DNA of 64,000 nucleotides, from NCBI GenBank assembly GCA_963678135.1, contig OY782667.1:372001-436000 (forward strand), read 5' to 3'. Both the position numbers and the translations under genes were made by a program. The stretch is from JAHJKV01 sp963678135 (lineage in GTDB: Bacteria > Desulfobacterota > Desulfovibrionia > Desulfovibrionales > Desulfovibrionaceae). This document shows, piece after piece, positions 8,374 to 17,120 of the stretch (positions are counted from its first letter, which is position 1; each line of letters opens with the position of its first letter). The notes under the pieces were generated by a model, which ran no database searches, was not told the origin of the DNA, and saw nothing but the letters and a program-made list of their open reading frames with translations.

Positions 8374-10164
8374 TTAGCCGAAGTACCAAATAAGTGCAAA
8401 AATGCACAGGGCCAAGACAGCTGCCATTCCCAAGTAATCCTGGAGATGGCCGGTCTGTACCTTGGCACCGACCTTGCCTACTTTTCGAACCGTGTATGCG
8501 CTACCGTCTACGACGGTATCGATACCATACCAATCAAACCAAGAAGAACCGGAGGCTAGAGCCATAAGCCCACGAAGTCCACCGGCACGATAAGCTTCTG
8601 TCCATCGATCATCAACCCAAGCAAAAGGCCTGCACACAGCAGCCAGCACAATTTTGCCAATGAGGCGATAGAACCAGTCCAAATCAAGATTGAGATATTT
8701 GTGCGGGGTAATAACTTCCCTGCAAAAATAAAAAGCCAGCCCTGAAAAACCAAGCAACAAACTTGCTTGCAAAACGTTCCATGCAGTCCAAGGCACATAG
8801 GCATGTTCCACGCTGAAAGGTAAATATGTATAAAGCATCTCAGGATAAATACCTTGCGCGATACACAAAATACCAGCCAAAATCATACCAGCGTACATAT
8901 TCCACGGAATAGGTTTTATTTCCCTATTCATATCCCATTTCTTGCGTCCCCAGAAGGCAAAGAAAGGTAACTTAATACCCACAGAAATAAATGTTCCAAC
9001 TGCAGCAATTTCCATCCCAATAGCCAGCCATATACGATGCGCTTCAGCAGCACCGGCAATAGTCATGGTTTTGGAAATAAAGCCGTTAAAAAGTGGCATT
9101 CCAGAGATAGAAAGAGCTGCTATCATATAAAGAACCATGACCCAAGGCAGTTTGCGAACCAGCCCACCCATTTCATCAAGTTTTTGTGTACCGACTGCAT
9201 AGAAAATACAGCCCACAGACATGAAGAGTAGACCTTTATAAAGAATATGGGCATAAGCATGAGCTACTGCGCCATTCAAAGTCATTGCCGTTCCAATGCC
9301 AATGCCAGCGACCATGTATCCCACCTGCGATACAATATGGTAAGAAAGAATTCTACGAGCATTGTTCTCCATGCAGGCATAGAGTACGCCATATACAGCC
9401 ATAAAGGTTCCAGCAATGGCCAATACTTCCCAACCGGCAAAACCTCGCAGTAAAACATAAACAGCCGTCTTTGTGGTAAAAGCGCACATGAAAACTGAAC
9501 CAGTGACCGTGCCCCTAGGATAAGCATCCGGTAGCCAAGCATGTAAAGGTACCACAGCAGCATTGACGCAAAATCCTAAAAGAATCAGCCAAGAATGCAA
9601 TTCGCCTTTCATGGGATCTGCCCATTCAAAAGCAAAAGTTCCTGTTGCCTTATACTGTAGAAGCAATCCAGCTAAAAGAAAAAGACCACCTATGGTATGA
9701 TACAAAAAGTATCGGAAACCAGCCCTAGTGGAAGCAGGATTACGCGCCAGCCAAATAAGAAAAGTGGAGCCAATGCTCATAAGCTCCCAGAAAAGAAATA
9801 CGGTAAGGAGGTCTCCCGCAAAAACACAGCCAAAGCCACCTGCCACATAAAGCGAGGCCATGACATGCTGAGTCTTGTCTTTAACGTGCATGGCATAAAA
9901 CATACCACACAGAGACATCACAGCAAAAACCTGCGCAAAAATAATGGAAAGCTTATCTACGCGCCCCAAAATCATTTTGACTTCAACCCATGGCAAAGTG
10001 CCATACACTCCAGGAACCATGGTAAAAACACTGTAGATAGCTAGAATCGGTGCCAAAAGCAAAAGCCAACGCCAAACTTTGTGATCCCCTCTGAAAAAAG
10101 GTAAAGCCAAAGCCAAGGCAAGAAAGCCAATGCTGGGATGAATAAAACTAATCGTCGGAGTCAT
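8374..10164 (-). CDS. nuoL: NuoL-type antiporter-like complex I subunit (large, 596 residues)
   Basis: A NuoL/MrpA/MrpD superfamily membrane protein. LLTVFLFWELMSIGSTFLIW carries the Glu helix, VNAAVVPLHAWLPDAYPRGT the conserved HAWLP loop, and ARRILSYHIVSQVGYMVAGI the second Lys/His helix. It ends with a further hydrophobic segment after residue 560, preceded by a long amphipathic stretch (about 480-560), as in NuoL with its lateral helix. Its start overlaps the end of the small membrane protein gene by 17 nt. Together with the antiporter-like gene at 10422-11909 it occupies the place of a single nuoL. Which of the two is the true NuoL cannot be settled by eye; this one is the better length match (NuoL about 610). 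Confidence 0.85.
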   Translation of the reverse strand: MTPTISFIHPSIGFLALALALPFFRGDHKVWRWLLLLAPILAIYSVFTMVPGVYGTLPWVEVKMILGRVDKLSIIFAQVFAVMSLCGMFYAMHVKDKTQHVMASLYVAGGFGCVFAGDLLTVFLFWELMSIGSTFLIWLARNPASTRAGFRYFLYHTIGGLFLLAGLLLQYKATGTFAFEWADPMKGELHSWLILLGFCVNAAVVPLHAWLPDAYPRGTVTGSVFMCAFTTKTAVYVLLRGFAGWEVLAIAGTFMAVYGVLYACMENNARRILSYHIVSQVGYMVAGIGIGTAMTLNGAVAHAYAHILYKGLLFMSVGCIFYAVGTQKLDEMGGLVRKLPWVMVLYMIAALSISGMPLFNGFISKTMTIAGAAEAHRIWLAIGMEIAAVGTFISVGIKLPFFAFWGRKKWDMNREIKPIPWNMYAGMILAGILCIAQGIYPEMLYTYLPFSVEHAYVPWTAWNVLQASLLLGFSGLAFYFCREVITPHKYLNLDLDWFYRLIGKIVLAAVCRPFAWVDDRWTEAYRAGGLRGLMALASGSSWFDWYGIDTVVDGSAYTVRKVGKVGAKVQTGHLQDYLGMAAVLALCIFALIWYFG

Positions 10165-10408
10165 AGTAGTCCTCGCCTCGTGCGATCATGGGCTGAACAA
10201 TCTTTTTCATGAGGATGACCATAGCCAATCCGGCCACAAGACCAAAGCCTGCAAAAAAACCGGGATAAGCATCGAGGCCGAAATGTGGATGATGGGGAAC
10301 TAAAATACAGTTCAACCCAACACACACAGCCAAAAGGACAAAGAAAACAGCACGCAATGCTTTCCAATTGCCCCTTAATTTTTCAAAAAATTCGCCAAAT
10401 GCTGTCAT
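10148..10408 (-). CDS. Small membrane protein of the complex I operon, unknown
   Basis: 86 residues from the ATG at 10408 (MTAFGEFFEKLRGNWKAL). Two hydrophobic helices are visible (about 18-36 and 43-63), then a charged tail ending EDYYDSDD. A frame opening further upstream at 10435 would overlap the previous gene; the start at 10408 has a purine-rich stretch before it. It is wedged between the two antiporter-like genes, with a 17-nt overlap into the next gene, so it is almost surely translated with them. It does not resemble NuoJ or NuoK. Inference: an accessory or assembly subunit of this complex, perhaps comparable in position to small Mrp subunits (MrpC/F/G), though I see no specific motif. 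Confidence 0.7.
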   Translation of the reverse strand: MTAFGEFFEKLRGNWKALRAVFFVLLAVCVGLNCILVPHHPHFGLDAYPGFFAGFGLVAGLAMVILMKKIVQPMIARGEDYYDSDD

Positions 10409-10421
10409 TTTTTCCAGCCCC

Positions 10422-11909
10422 CTAGAACTGTCCAAAGACTTTGATGAAATTCATAAATATTTCAGGATAAATACCAAGAATAACAGAAATAAGTGCTGTG
10501 CAACACAAAGGCACAACCATACACATGGGAGCCTCAGAGTACTGCTCTATATTGGCCTGCGGAGCTGGTTTGAAGAAAAAGCCCCGAATAATAATGGGCA
10601 CAAAATAACCTGCGTTGAGTGCCGTGGAAAGCAGCAAAGCACACAAAAGGACAATCTGATCCGCCTGCAAAGCACCGTTGACCAAATACCATTTAGAGAC
10701 AAAGCCACACACAGGAGGCATACCAATCATGGACAAAGAGGCAATGGCAAATGCCCCAAAAGTCCATGGCATACGTCTCCCAAAACCGTTCATTTGGTCA
10801 ATTTTTTTGGTATGGGTCGCAACATAAATAGCACCAGCTGCAAAGAACAGCGTTATTTTAGAAAAAGCATGGTGTGCAATATGAGCCATACCACCTTGTA
10901 CTGCTAACGGAGTAAGCATAGCAACACCAATAACAACATAAGATAGCTGGCTGACCGTGGAATACGCAAGCCTTGCTTTAAGGTCGTTTTTGGTCAGGGC
11001 TATCAGCGAAGCAACCACAATGGTAAAAGCAGCCACATACGCTGTGGGAATACCCACGCCCAAAGTATTCATAGTTTCCAAACCAAAGCCAGAAAGCATA
11101 ATACGGCAGACAGAAAAAACCCCAGCCTTCACAACGGCCACCGCATGCAGCAAGGCTGAAACAGGGGTAGGCGCAACCATGGCTGAAGGCAGCCAGTTAT
11201 GGAAAGGCATAAGTGCGGCTTTAGCCAAACCTGCAATATAAAGAACATAGGTAATAGTTACTAAAATTGGCTGCTCTGCAACAACTTCAGCTGGGAACAT
11301 ACCAGTTAGAATATTGCCTAAGCTCATATCTAGCGTTCCGCAGAGTACATAGGTTAAAACCATTGCTGGAAGCAGGAAAAGCTTCGACGTACCCATCAAA
11401 TAAACAATATATTTACGCGCTCCCACAAAGGCTTCTGCGTCTTCATGATGGGCAACCAAGGGATAGGTAAACACAGTAATGACTTCATAAAAGAGATACA
11501 GTGTAAATATGTTTGCGGAAAACGAGACTCCCATGGCACCAAAAATGGCCACTGCAAAACAAAAATAATAGCGAGTTTGTGCATGTTCATTCAAGGTACG
11601 CATGTAGCCTATATTGTAGCTGGTAGCGAACATCCACAAAAAGGAAGCCACCAAAGCAAAAATAATGCTCAAACCATCAGCACAGAAACTGACCGTAATG
11701 CCCGGCATAATGGTAAATAACTTATAATACCAAATTTGCCCGTCCAGTATACTCGGCACAAGGCTCAAATTCATACAAAAAGTAACAAAACCTGCAAAAA
11801 TAGATACAAATTCGCGTTTATCAATGTCCTTACGCATGAACCAAATATAAAATGGTGCCAGCATGGTAAGGGCAAGGGGAATAAGTAGGCGTGCGCTCTC
11901 AATCATCAC
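10422..11909 (-). CDS. MrpD/NuoL-like antiporter subunit of complex I
   Basis: Proton/cation antiporter-like membrane protein, 495 residues. FTLYLFYEVITVFTYPLVAH holds the Glu helix, AKAALMPFHNWLPSAMVAPT is the Lys helix and HNWLP loop, TKNDLKARLAYSTVSQLSYV is the second-half Lys helix. The loop motifs MVAPTPVSALLHAVAVVKAG are closer to MrpD and NuoL than to NuoM or NuoN. It lacks the long C-terminal lateral-helix extension of NuoL. It overlaps nuoK by 4 nt. Together with the next two genes it forms an unusual nuoL replacement of two antiporter-like genes and a small membrane protein. Confidence 0.85.
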   Translation of the reverse strand: MMIESARLLIPLALTMLAPFYIWFMRKDIDKREFVSIFAGFVTFCMNLSLVPSILDGQIWYYKLFTIMPGITVSFCADGLSIIFALVASFLWMFATSYNIGYMRTLNEHAQTRYYFCFAVAIFGAMGVSFSANIFTLYLFYEVITVFTYPLVAHHEDAEAFVGARKYIVYLMGTSKLFLLPAMVLTYVLCGTLDMSLGNILTGMFPAEVVAEQPILVTITYVLYIAGLAKAALMPFHNWLPSAMVAPTPVSALLHAVAVVKAGVFSVCRIMLSGFGLETMNTLGVGIPTAYVAAFTIVVASLIALTKNDLKARLAYSTVSQLSYVVIGVAMLTPLAVQGGMAHIAHHAFSKITLFFAAGAIYVATHTKKIDQMNGFGRRMPWTFGAFAIASLSMIGMPPVCGFVSKWYLVNGALQADQIVLLCALLLSTALNAGYFVPIIIRGFFFKPAPQANIEQYSEAPMCMVVPLCCTALISVILGIYPEIFMNFIKVFGQF

Positions 11910-12220
11910 ATTTCCCCCTTAAGCGTAGAAATTTCACTTGTTTTGCTTGTTCCAAACCGGCGGAACACAACCACGATGATAGATAAAATCAAAGTAGCTT
12001 CAGCAGCTGCAAGCCCCATGACCAGCAAGGTTCCGAGCTGACTAAGCACTGCGTCCTGTTCAGTAAGCTGCCCTGCTGCAACAATGGAAAGTCCAGCACC
12101 ATTAAGCATAAGTTCCACCGCAATCAGCATCCCTACTAGGGTTCTGCGTTTAATTATACCAAAAAGCCCTATACACAATAAAAGCAGGGCAACAAGTTGA
12201 TAAAGGGTAAGTGGACTCAT
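11906..12220 (-). CDS. nuoK: Complex I subunit NuoK
   Basis: Three-helix subunit of 104 residues, the standard size. The conserved Glu in LVGMLIAVELMLNGAGLSIV is present in helix 2, and the second in AAAEATLILSIIVVVFRR (helix 3) also. These two buried glutamates are needed for proton transfer in studied complex I. It directly follows nuoJ (stop and start adjacent) and overlaps the next gene by 4 nt. Confidence 0.95.
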   Translation of the reverse strand: MSPLTLYQLVALLLLCIGLFGIIKRRTLVGMLIAVELMLNGAGLSIVAAGQLTEQDAVLSQLGTLLVMGLAAAEATLILSIIVVVFRRFGTSKTSEISTLKGEM

Positions 12221-12730
12221 TTATTTGTCCCTCCTTTCCCAAGCTAGGAGCACAGCACCAGACATAGCGACCAAAAGCACGACGGAAATAAGCTCAAAAG
12301 CAAGGAAATACTGTTCAAAAAGTCCAGCACCCAAATCGGACAATGGAACTTCCCTTGGGATTAGAGTATTGCTCGCTGTAGGTCTTGTCATAAGTAACCA
12401 AGAAAGAATCCCCCCTACGCTCACAACGCCAGCTAATGCCCAAAAATATTGACGCATATTGCCTGTTTCAGATTCATCGCCACCAGCGGATGCATCCGTA
12501 AGCATAATGGAGAAAAAAACAAGAACCGACACAGCCCCAACATAAATAAGGAGTTGCATCATAGCCATAAAAGGGCTTGCCATAAGCATATACATGCCAG
12601 CAACGCCAAGCATGGTTGCAATGAGCCCGACAAGAGCTCGTACCAAACTTGCGCTACCTACCGCCATGATCCCACCGCCCAGAATAATGAGCACATAGAT
12701 CACAAATGCGATTGTCGCCATTGTTTCCAT
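12221..12730 (-). CDS. nuoJ: Complex I subunit NuoJ
   Basis: Five-helix membrane subunit, 169 residues, similar to other NuoJ proteins. Visible features are SLVRALVGLIATMLGVAGMY and MQLLIYVGAVSVLVFFSIML, the helix 3 region with the pi-bulge Tyr that is important in coupling. A polar loop SAGGDESETGN follows. It begins 9 nt after nuoI and ends right at the nuoK start. Confidence 0.94.
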   Translation of the reverse strand: METMATIAFVIYVLIILGGGIMAVGSASLVRALVGLIATMLGVAGMYMLMASPFMAMMQLLIYVGAVSVLVFFSIMLTDASAGGDESETGNMRQYFWALAGVVSVGGILSWLLMTRPTASNTLIPREVPLSDLGAGLFEQYFLAFELISVVLLVAMSGAVLLAWERRDK

Positions 12731-12739
12731 AGCCTACAC

Positions 12740-13291
12740 CTATGCCTCTGTTTCCGCTGCCGGAGCCTCAGCAGCTTGTTTCTTGAGCCGGGCCAACAGA
12801 TCCAGCTTAAATTCTTTGCGCGAAGTTCCAACTAGATAAATATTATTGGAATATTGAAGAGATTTGGCAGGGCAATTTTCAATACATGTTCCACAAAGAC
12901 TACACAAAGTGAAATCATATATAAATTTGGCAGGATTTTTTGGAGCTTTTGGTGCTACAAATTTTTCCCCTGCTTCCTCGCAACGTTTTTTCTCTGCCTC
13001 TTGTTCTGGAGTAAGAGCTGGTGCTTTCTGCTTGACCACAGTTAAGCATTTGGAAGGACAGTTGGTCACGCACATCATGCAAGAAATACATTTTGGTGTT
13101 TCTGGGTCTTTGGGCTTGCCAATCAGTTCAATAGGCCCACCAAAAGTATTTTCCACTTCACGATCCACAGTTTCTCTGGGATAATGTACTGTGATATTTT
13201 TTCCTACAAAATACTTGCCAGTTACCCTGAGGCCTACAAAAAGGCTCCAGCAATCAACAATAGGCCGGACAATATTTCTAAGTACGCTCAT
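12740..13291 (-). CDS. nuoI: Complex I subunit NuoI, 2x[4Fe-4S]
   Basis: Peripheral iron-sulfur subunit that passes electrons to NuoB. Two ferredoxin motifs: Cys68, 71, 74, 78 (CISCMMCVTNC) and Cys130, 133, 136, 140 (CSLCGTCIENC). Between them is a charged insertion at about residues 87-122, rich in Lys, Glu and Pro, that is longer than in typical NuoI, and the C-terminal tail is Ala/Glu rich. 183 residues. It lies 12 nt after nuoH. Confidence 0.94.
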   Translation of the reverse strand: MSVLRNIVRPIVDCWSLFVGLRVTGKYFVGKNITVHYPRETVDREVENTFGGPIELIGKPKDPETPKCISCMMCVTNCPSKCLTVVKQKAPALTPEQEAEKKRCEEAGEKFVAPKAPKNPAKFIYDFTLCSLCGTCIENCPAKSLQYSNNIYLVGTSRKEFKLDLLARLKKQAAEAPAAETEA

Positions 13292-13303
13292 ATCTTCCCG
13301 TCC

Positions 13304-14275
13304 TTATGCGAACAGCTTCATGAAGAAAGCGGTTGCCAGCAGATTGATGGTCGCCAGCGGGAGTAGCCACTTCCAGTTAAGAGAAAGCAAATGGGCAAAC
13401 GTAACACGAGGATACGTCCACCTGATCCAAATAATAAAGAGCAAAATAGCATAACACTTGGGCAAAAACCACCACCAGCCGTCTGAGCCAAAGGGGCCTT
13501 GATAGCCTCCAAGGAAAAGTACAGTAGCCACAGAAGCAACAACGACCATGTATGCATACTCAGCCATAAAGAAAAGACCAAAGCCCATAGAAGAATATTC
13601 TGTATGAAATCCAGCAGTAAGCTCTGATTCAGCTTCAGCTAAATCAAAAGGTGCGCGGTTGGTCTCCCCAACTGCTGAAATAATAAAAATGATAAAGGCC
13701 AAAGGCTGATATACAATATTCCATTCCCACGGCCAAGCACCCTGCCCGTTGGTTATTTCTACAAGTGAAAGAGTTCCGGTCATAAATGCTACGGCCAAAA
13801 CAGAAAGGAGCAAAGGAATTTCATAAGCAACATTTTGTGCCACAGCACGAGCCGCGCCTAAAAGTCCCCATTTATTATTTTGAGCCCAGCCAGCAAGCAT
13901 CACTGCCAAAACATTAAATCCAGCAAACGCCAAAATAAGTAAAATGGCAATATTCATATCCTGACTGGTCAAAATCGGTCCATAGGGAATAACAGCAAAA
14001 AGCACAAAGACTGGTAAGAAAGAAAGAATAGGAGCAAAAATATACAGGGCTTTATCCGCACCATCAGGCACAACAAACTGTTTACACATCAGTTTTATGC
14101 CATCCACAAGCGGTTGAATTATGCCATGCGGACCAACTTCATAGGGACCAGGGCGCATTTGAATAAAACCTGCGCCTTTACGTTCAAGCCATACCAGCAC
14201 CAAGGCATTGAGCCCTACCCAAACCATGATGGCTACGAGCGCAATAATTATTTGAAAAATCATAGGTATTTCCAT
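13304..14275 (-). CDS. nuoH: Complex I subunit NuoH
   Basis: Eight-helix subunit that forms the quinone chamber with NuoB and NuoD, 323 residues. The N-terminal ERKGAGFIQMRPGPYEVGPH and the GETNRAPFDLAEAESELTAG loop are classic NuoH signatures; the latter forms part of the quinone tunnel and coupling path. It begins 6 nt after nuoD. Confidence 0.96.
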   Translation of the reverse strand: MEIPMIFQIIIALVAIMVWVGLNALVLVWLERKGAGFIQMRPGPYEVGPHGIIQPLVDGIKLMCKQFVVPDGADKALYIFAPILSFLPVFVLFAVIPYGPILTSQDMNIAILLILAFAGFNVLAVMLAGWAQNNKWGLLGAARAVAQNVAYEIPLLLSVLAVAFMTGTLSLVEITNGQGAWPWEWNIVYQPLAFIIFIISAVGETNRAPFDLAEAESELTAGFHTEYSSMGFGLFFMAEYAYMVVVASVATVLFLGGYQGPFGSDGWWWFLPKCYAILLFIIWIRWTYPRVTFAHLLSLNWKWLLPLATINLLATAFFMKLFA

Positions 14276-14281
14276 GCTGAC

Positions 14282-15448
14282 CTACCTGTCAATTTCGGGG
14301 ATAATGAGATCCAGACTACCTAAAGTTGCCACGGCATCAGCCAGAAGCATTCCCTTGGTCACTTCAGCAAAGCAATGCAAATTACTTAAACCCGGAGCGC
14401 GCAACTTCACACGATAAGGAACCTTGGTTCCATCGGAAACAACATGCACGCCGACTTTACCTCGTGCACCTTCCACGGCAAAATATGCTTCTCCAGCAGG
14501 CATTTTAGCGGAAGGCTTTGGAGCTTTAGGGACGATGAAATCACCTTCAGGCATCTGCTCAATTGCTTGCTCAATAATACGGCAAGACTGCTCAAGCTCT
14601 TCCATACGAACCAGATACCTTGCCATGGCATCACACGTATCAAAAGTAGGAATATCAAAATCAAAACGATCATATATCCCAAAAGGTTCACTTCGGCGTA
14701 AATCATAAGCCAGACCAGCACCTCTGACGTTCGGGCCTGTAACGCCGTAACGATTGCAGCAGTCTTGATCAATAATACCAACTTCTTCAATGCGACGACG
14801 AAGAATAATATTATCTGTGACCAAATCTTTATACATAGGTAATTTGGCTCGCAACTGGGGAATCCATTCCAGTACGCCGTCTAAAAATTTCTGGTCAAGA
14901 TCAGCAGCTACTCCGCCAAAACGGAAATAACTATAGGTTAATCTGGAGGCTGTTGGTCTTTGCAGAAGATCAAGCAATATCTCGCGGTCTTCAAACATAT
15001 ACATAATCGGCGTAAAAGCCCCAAGATCAAGAATATATGCGCCAACTCCTAAGAAATGAGAAGTTAAGCGGTTAAGTTCATTAGTGATAACCCTGATATA
15101 TTCAGCACGTTCAGGAACTTCGATACCAGCCAGCTTTTCAACCGCACCGCAATAAGCCCAGTTCCAAGCCAGAGGATGCCCATAATCAACACGCCCCATA
15201 TTAGGGATAAACTGACCCCAAGTTTTAACCTCGGCCATTTTTTCGTGCATCCGATGCAAATATCCAAAAACCGGCTCGGCTCGAACAATATATTCCCCGT
15301 CCATTTCAAGAACAACACGCAAAACTCCGTGAGTTGAAGGATGCTGTGGCCCCATATTCACAATAAGATGATCGGGACTCGCTGTTTCTTGAATTTTACG
15401 AGAATAAAAATCTCCGGCCATGTGCTCTGAATTTATATTTTGTGTCAT
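14282..15448 (-). CDS. nuoD: Complex I 49-kDa subunit NuoD
   Basis: Peripheral-arm subunit with the [NiFe]-hydrogenase large-subunit fold, 388 residues. The quinone-site loop NMGPQHPSTHGVLR is intact, with its two His, as are GYLHRMHEKMAE and the RVDYGHPLAWNWAYCGAVEK region with the conserved Tyr counterpart. The nickel-binding Cys pairs of hydrogenases are missing as expected for complex I. NuoC and NuoD are separate, not fused as in E. coli. It follows nuoC by 11 nt. Confidence 0.96.
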   Translation of the reverse strand: MTQNINSEHMAGDFYSRKIQETASPDHLIVNMGPQHPSTHGVLRVVLEMDGEYIVRAEPVFGYLHRMHEKMAEVKTWGQFIPNMGRVDYGHPLAWNWAYCGAVEKLAGIEVPERAEYIRVITNELNRLTSHFLGVGAYILDLGAFTPIMYMFEDREILLDLLQRPTASRLTYSYFRFGGVAADLDQKFLDGVLEWIPQLRAKLPMYKDLVTDNIILRRRIEEVGIIDQDCCNRYGVTGPNVRGAGLAYDLRRSEPFGIYDRFDFDIPTFDTCDAMARYLVRMEELEQSCRIIEQAIEQMPEGDFIVPKAPKPSAKMPAGEAYFAVEGARGKVGVHVVSDGTKVPYRVKLRAPGLSNLHCFAEVTKGMLLADAVATLGSLDLIIPEIDR

Positions 15449-15459
15449 GGCTGTTTTTC

Positions 15460-15984
15460 CTACTCTGTAGCCGCGTCATCCGCGGTTTTGGCTTCGGGTT
15501 CGGCAAACAAAGCTTCTACTGCACAAGTGGCCTGCTCTGCCTCGCCTAAAGTAAGCACTGTGCGTAGGGGCTTTTTCTCTTGAGCCTCCTTAAGCAAAAC
15601 ACCTGGAGGAGTTTCCACAGGAAGTAAAAGAGGCCAAAGCTGAGGATGGTCTGTAAATACAAGCGCATGAAAATCATGCGCTTCACGCTCATGCCAATTA
15701 GCTCCCTCAAAAATATCAGTGATGGACGGCAAAGTATCGTTTTCAGCCATGACCTTCAACACGATACGCCCTGTGGATTTCATCTTATCAAAATGATACT
15801 CTGCTAAACGCCCTTCTTGAATATCAAGGACACTAATATCTTCAATATGCCAAGCATCATCTCGCAAACACTGCACAGCTTTTCTTAACTGAGCTGGCTT
15901 AAGCCAATACTCAGCCTTGACGCCACTTGTGGCATAATCAGAGGTGACAACTGCTTCAACAGGGATGGAGTCAAAGAGTTTCAT
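15460..15984 (-). CDS. nuoC: Complex I 30-kDa subunit NuoC
   Basis: Peripheral subunit that bridges NuoD, NuoB and NuoI, 174 residues. It is rather divergent, but the signature ANWHEREAHDFHALVFTDHP matches the WyEREvyDmfGI..HP block of the family. The C-terminal tail after about residue 140 is Ala/Glu rich and family-specific. It starts directly after the nuoB stop. Confidence 0.9.
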   Translation of the reverse strand: MKLFDSIPVEAVVTSDYATSGVKAEYWLKPAQLRKAVQCLRDDAWHIEDISVLDIQEGRLAEYHFDKMKSTGRIVLKVMAENDTLPSITDIFEGANWHEREAHDFHALVFTDHPQLWPLLLPVETPPGVLLKEAQEKKPLRTVLTLGEAEQATCAVEALFAEPEAKTADDAATE

Positions 15985-16527
15985 CTAGGCCTCCTTGAGT
16001 TCCGGAACCGGCCACCAGCGACGACCGCTGATTTGAGCCTGCAAGGTGAAGAGACCTTCCAGCAAGGCCTCAGGACGTGGCGGACACCCCGGAATGTAAA
16101 CATCCACCGGAATAAGAGTATCTACGCCTTCAACTAAATTATAGGCACCCTTAAATTTGAACGGGCCACCGGAAATAGCGCAGTTGCCCATGGCAATAAC
16201 ATATCTTGGAGCCGGCATCTGCTCATAAAGACGAACTACTGAGGGAGCCATTTTTTTGGTCACAGTACCAGCGACTATCATCAAATCGGCTTGCCTCGGA
16301 GATGGACGAAAAACTTCAGCACCAAAGCGAGCCATATCAAAACGAGCCATACCTGTACTCATCATCTCAATGGCACAGCACGCAAGACCAAAAGTCATAG
16401 GCCATACAGACATTGCCCTACAGACATTGAGAATTTTATCCACAAGAGTAACCTGCACCAAGGCAGGTTCGACCGTTCCCTCGGTCTTGCGGATAAGATC
16501 GCTTACAATTTGATCCGACGTGGCCAT
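15985..16527 (-). CDS. nuoB: Complex I subunit NuoB (cluster N2)
   Basis: Holds the terminal [4Fe-4S] cluster N2 that reduces quinone. The four ligands are visible: the tandem Cys50-Cys51 in FGLACCAIEMM, Cys116 in MGNCAISGG and Cys148 in IPGCPPRPEALLEGL. 180 residues, standard length. Its start overlaps the nuoA end by 25 nt, implying translational coupling; the ATG at 16527 gives the normal family N-terminus. Confidence 0.96.
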   Translation of the reverse strand: MATSDQIVSDLIRKTEGTVEPALVQVTLVDKILNVCRAMSVWPMTFGLACCAIEMMSTGMARFDMARFGAEVFRPSPRQADLMIVAGTVTKKMAPSVVRLYEQMPAPRYVIAMGNCAISGGPFKFKGAYNLVEGVDTLIPVDVYIPGCPPRPEALLEGLFTLQAQISGRRWWPVPELKEA

Positions 16528-16883
16528 GTGAACACCCCTTTAGCCCAGAAATAGATAATAGAAACAGCCAGAACGAAAAGGAAAATAAAAATCTTGACGA
16601 AAGGCAACCAACCCTCGGCGTGCATATAATGCGTGGAAACAGGAAACAGATACAGTATATCCACATCAAAGGCGAGAAAGATCAAAGCATAGCAATAATA
16701 AGTAATGCCAAACTTAGTCCAAGCTGTTCCCTGAGGGCGCATACCGCACTCAAAAGGCATACCCAAATCACCGCCAGAGGCTCTAGGCCCTAGGAGAAAC
16801 GCCAAGAGCAATGGTCCCACTGCAAAAAGCAATGCGCCGACCAGAAAAATTATAATGGCAAGATGCAACCAATTGAAAACCAT
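16503..16883 (-). CDS. nuoA: Complex I subunit NuoA
   Basis: Three-helix subunit, 126 residues, first gene of the operon. The loop MPFECGMRPQGTAW with the conserved Cys and the helix YYCYALIFLAFDVDILYLFP (Asp/Glu in FDVE-type motif) identify it. Its upstream DNA (16884-17288) holds two repeat arrays and a CRP/FNR-type palindrome that are probable control regions of the entire operon. Confidence 0.95.
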   Translation of the reverse strand: MVFNWLHLAIIIFLVGALLFAVGPLLLAFLLGPRASGGDLGMPFECGMRPQGTAWTKFGITYYCYALIFLAFDVDILYLFPVSTHYMHAEGWLPFVKIFIFLFVLAVSIIYFWAKGVFTWPRRIKL

Positions 16884-16925
16884 AGTTCACCCTTCCAAGC
16901 CTGTTTGTTTATTGACGAGGTGCTA

Positions 16926-16990
16926 GCAAGGCATACAAGACATACAAAATATACAAGATATACTAAGGTATACAAGGCATACAAGATATA
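16926..16990. repeat. Degenerate ~10-bp tandem repeat upstream of nuoA
   Basis: About six units like CATACAAGA, ATACAAAAT, ATACAAGAT, ATACTAAGGT, ATACAAGGC and ATACAAGAT follow one another. They start about 45 nt upstream of nuoA and match one DNA turn in spacing. Function unknown; it may be simple sequence or a bent leader. Confidence 0.6.
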
Positions 16991-17074
16991 GCCTCTCGTA
17001 TCGCCCTTTTTAGCCCCTCGTTCCTAAGACTGTGTATACATGCCCTAAATGTTGATGCAGGTCAAGATGACTTC

Positions 17075-17088
17075 GTGATATATTTCAC
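17075..17088. promoter_or_regulatory. CRP/FNR/HcpR-type palindrome upstream of nuoA
   Basis: GTGATATATTTCAC is GTGA-N6-TCAC, the half-site pair and spacing known for the CRP/FNR family and for HcpR of sulfate reducers (known consensus TGTGA-N6-TCACA). The outermost T/A of each half are not both present. It lies about 190 nt upstream of the nuoA start, between the two repeat arrays, and 200 nt past the end of the neighbouring gene, so nuo is its only sensible target. Inferred from pattern only. Confidence 0.4.
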
Positions 17089-17120
17089 CAACAGCCAAAA
17101 CGTCCCAAATTCAAAACATT

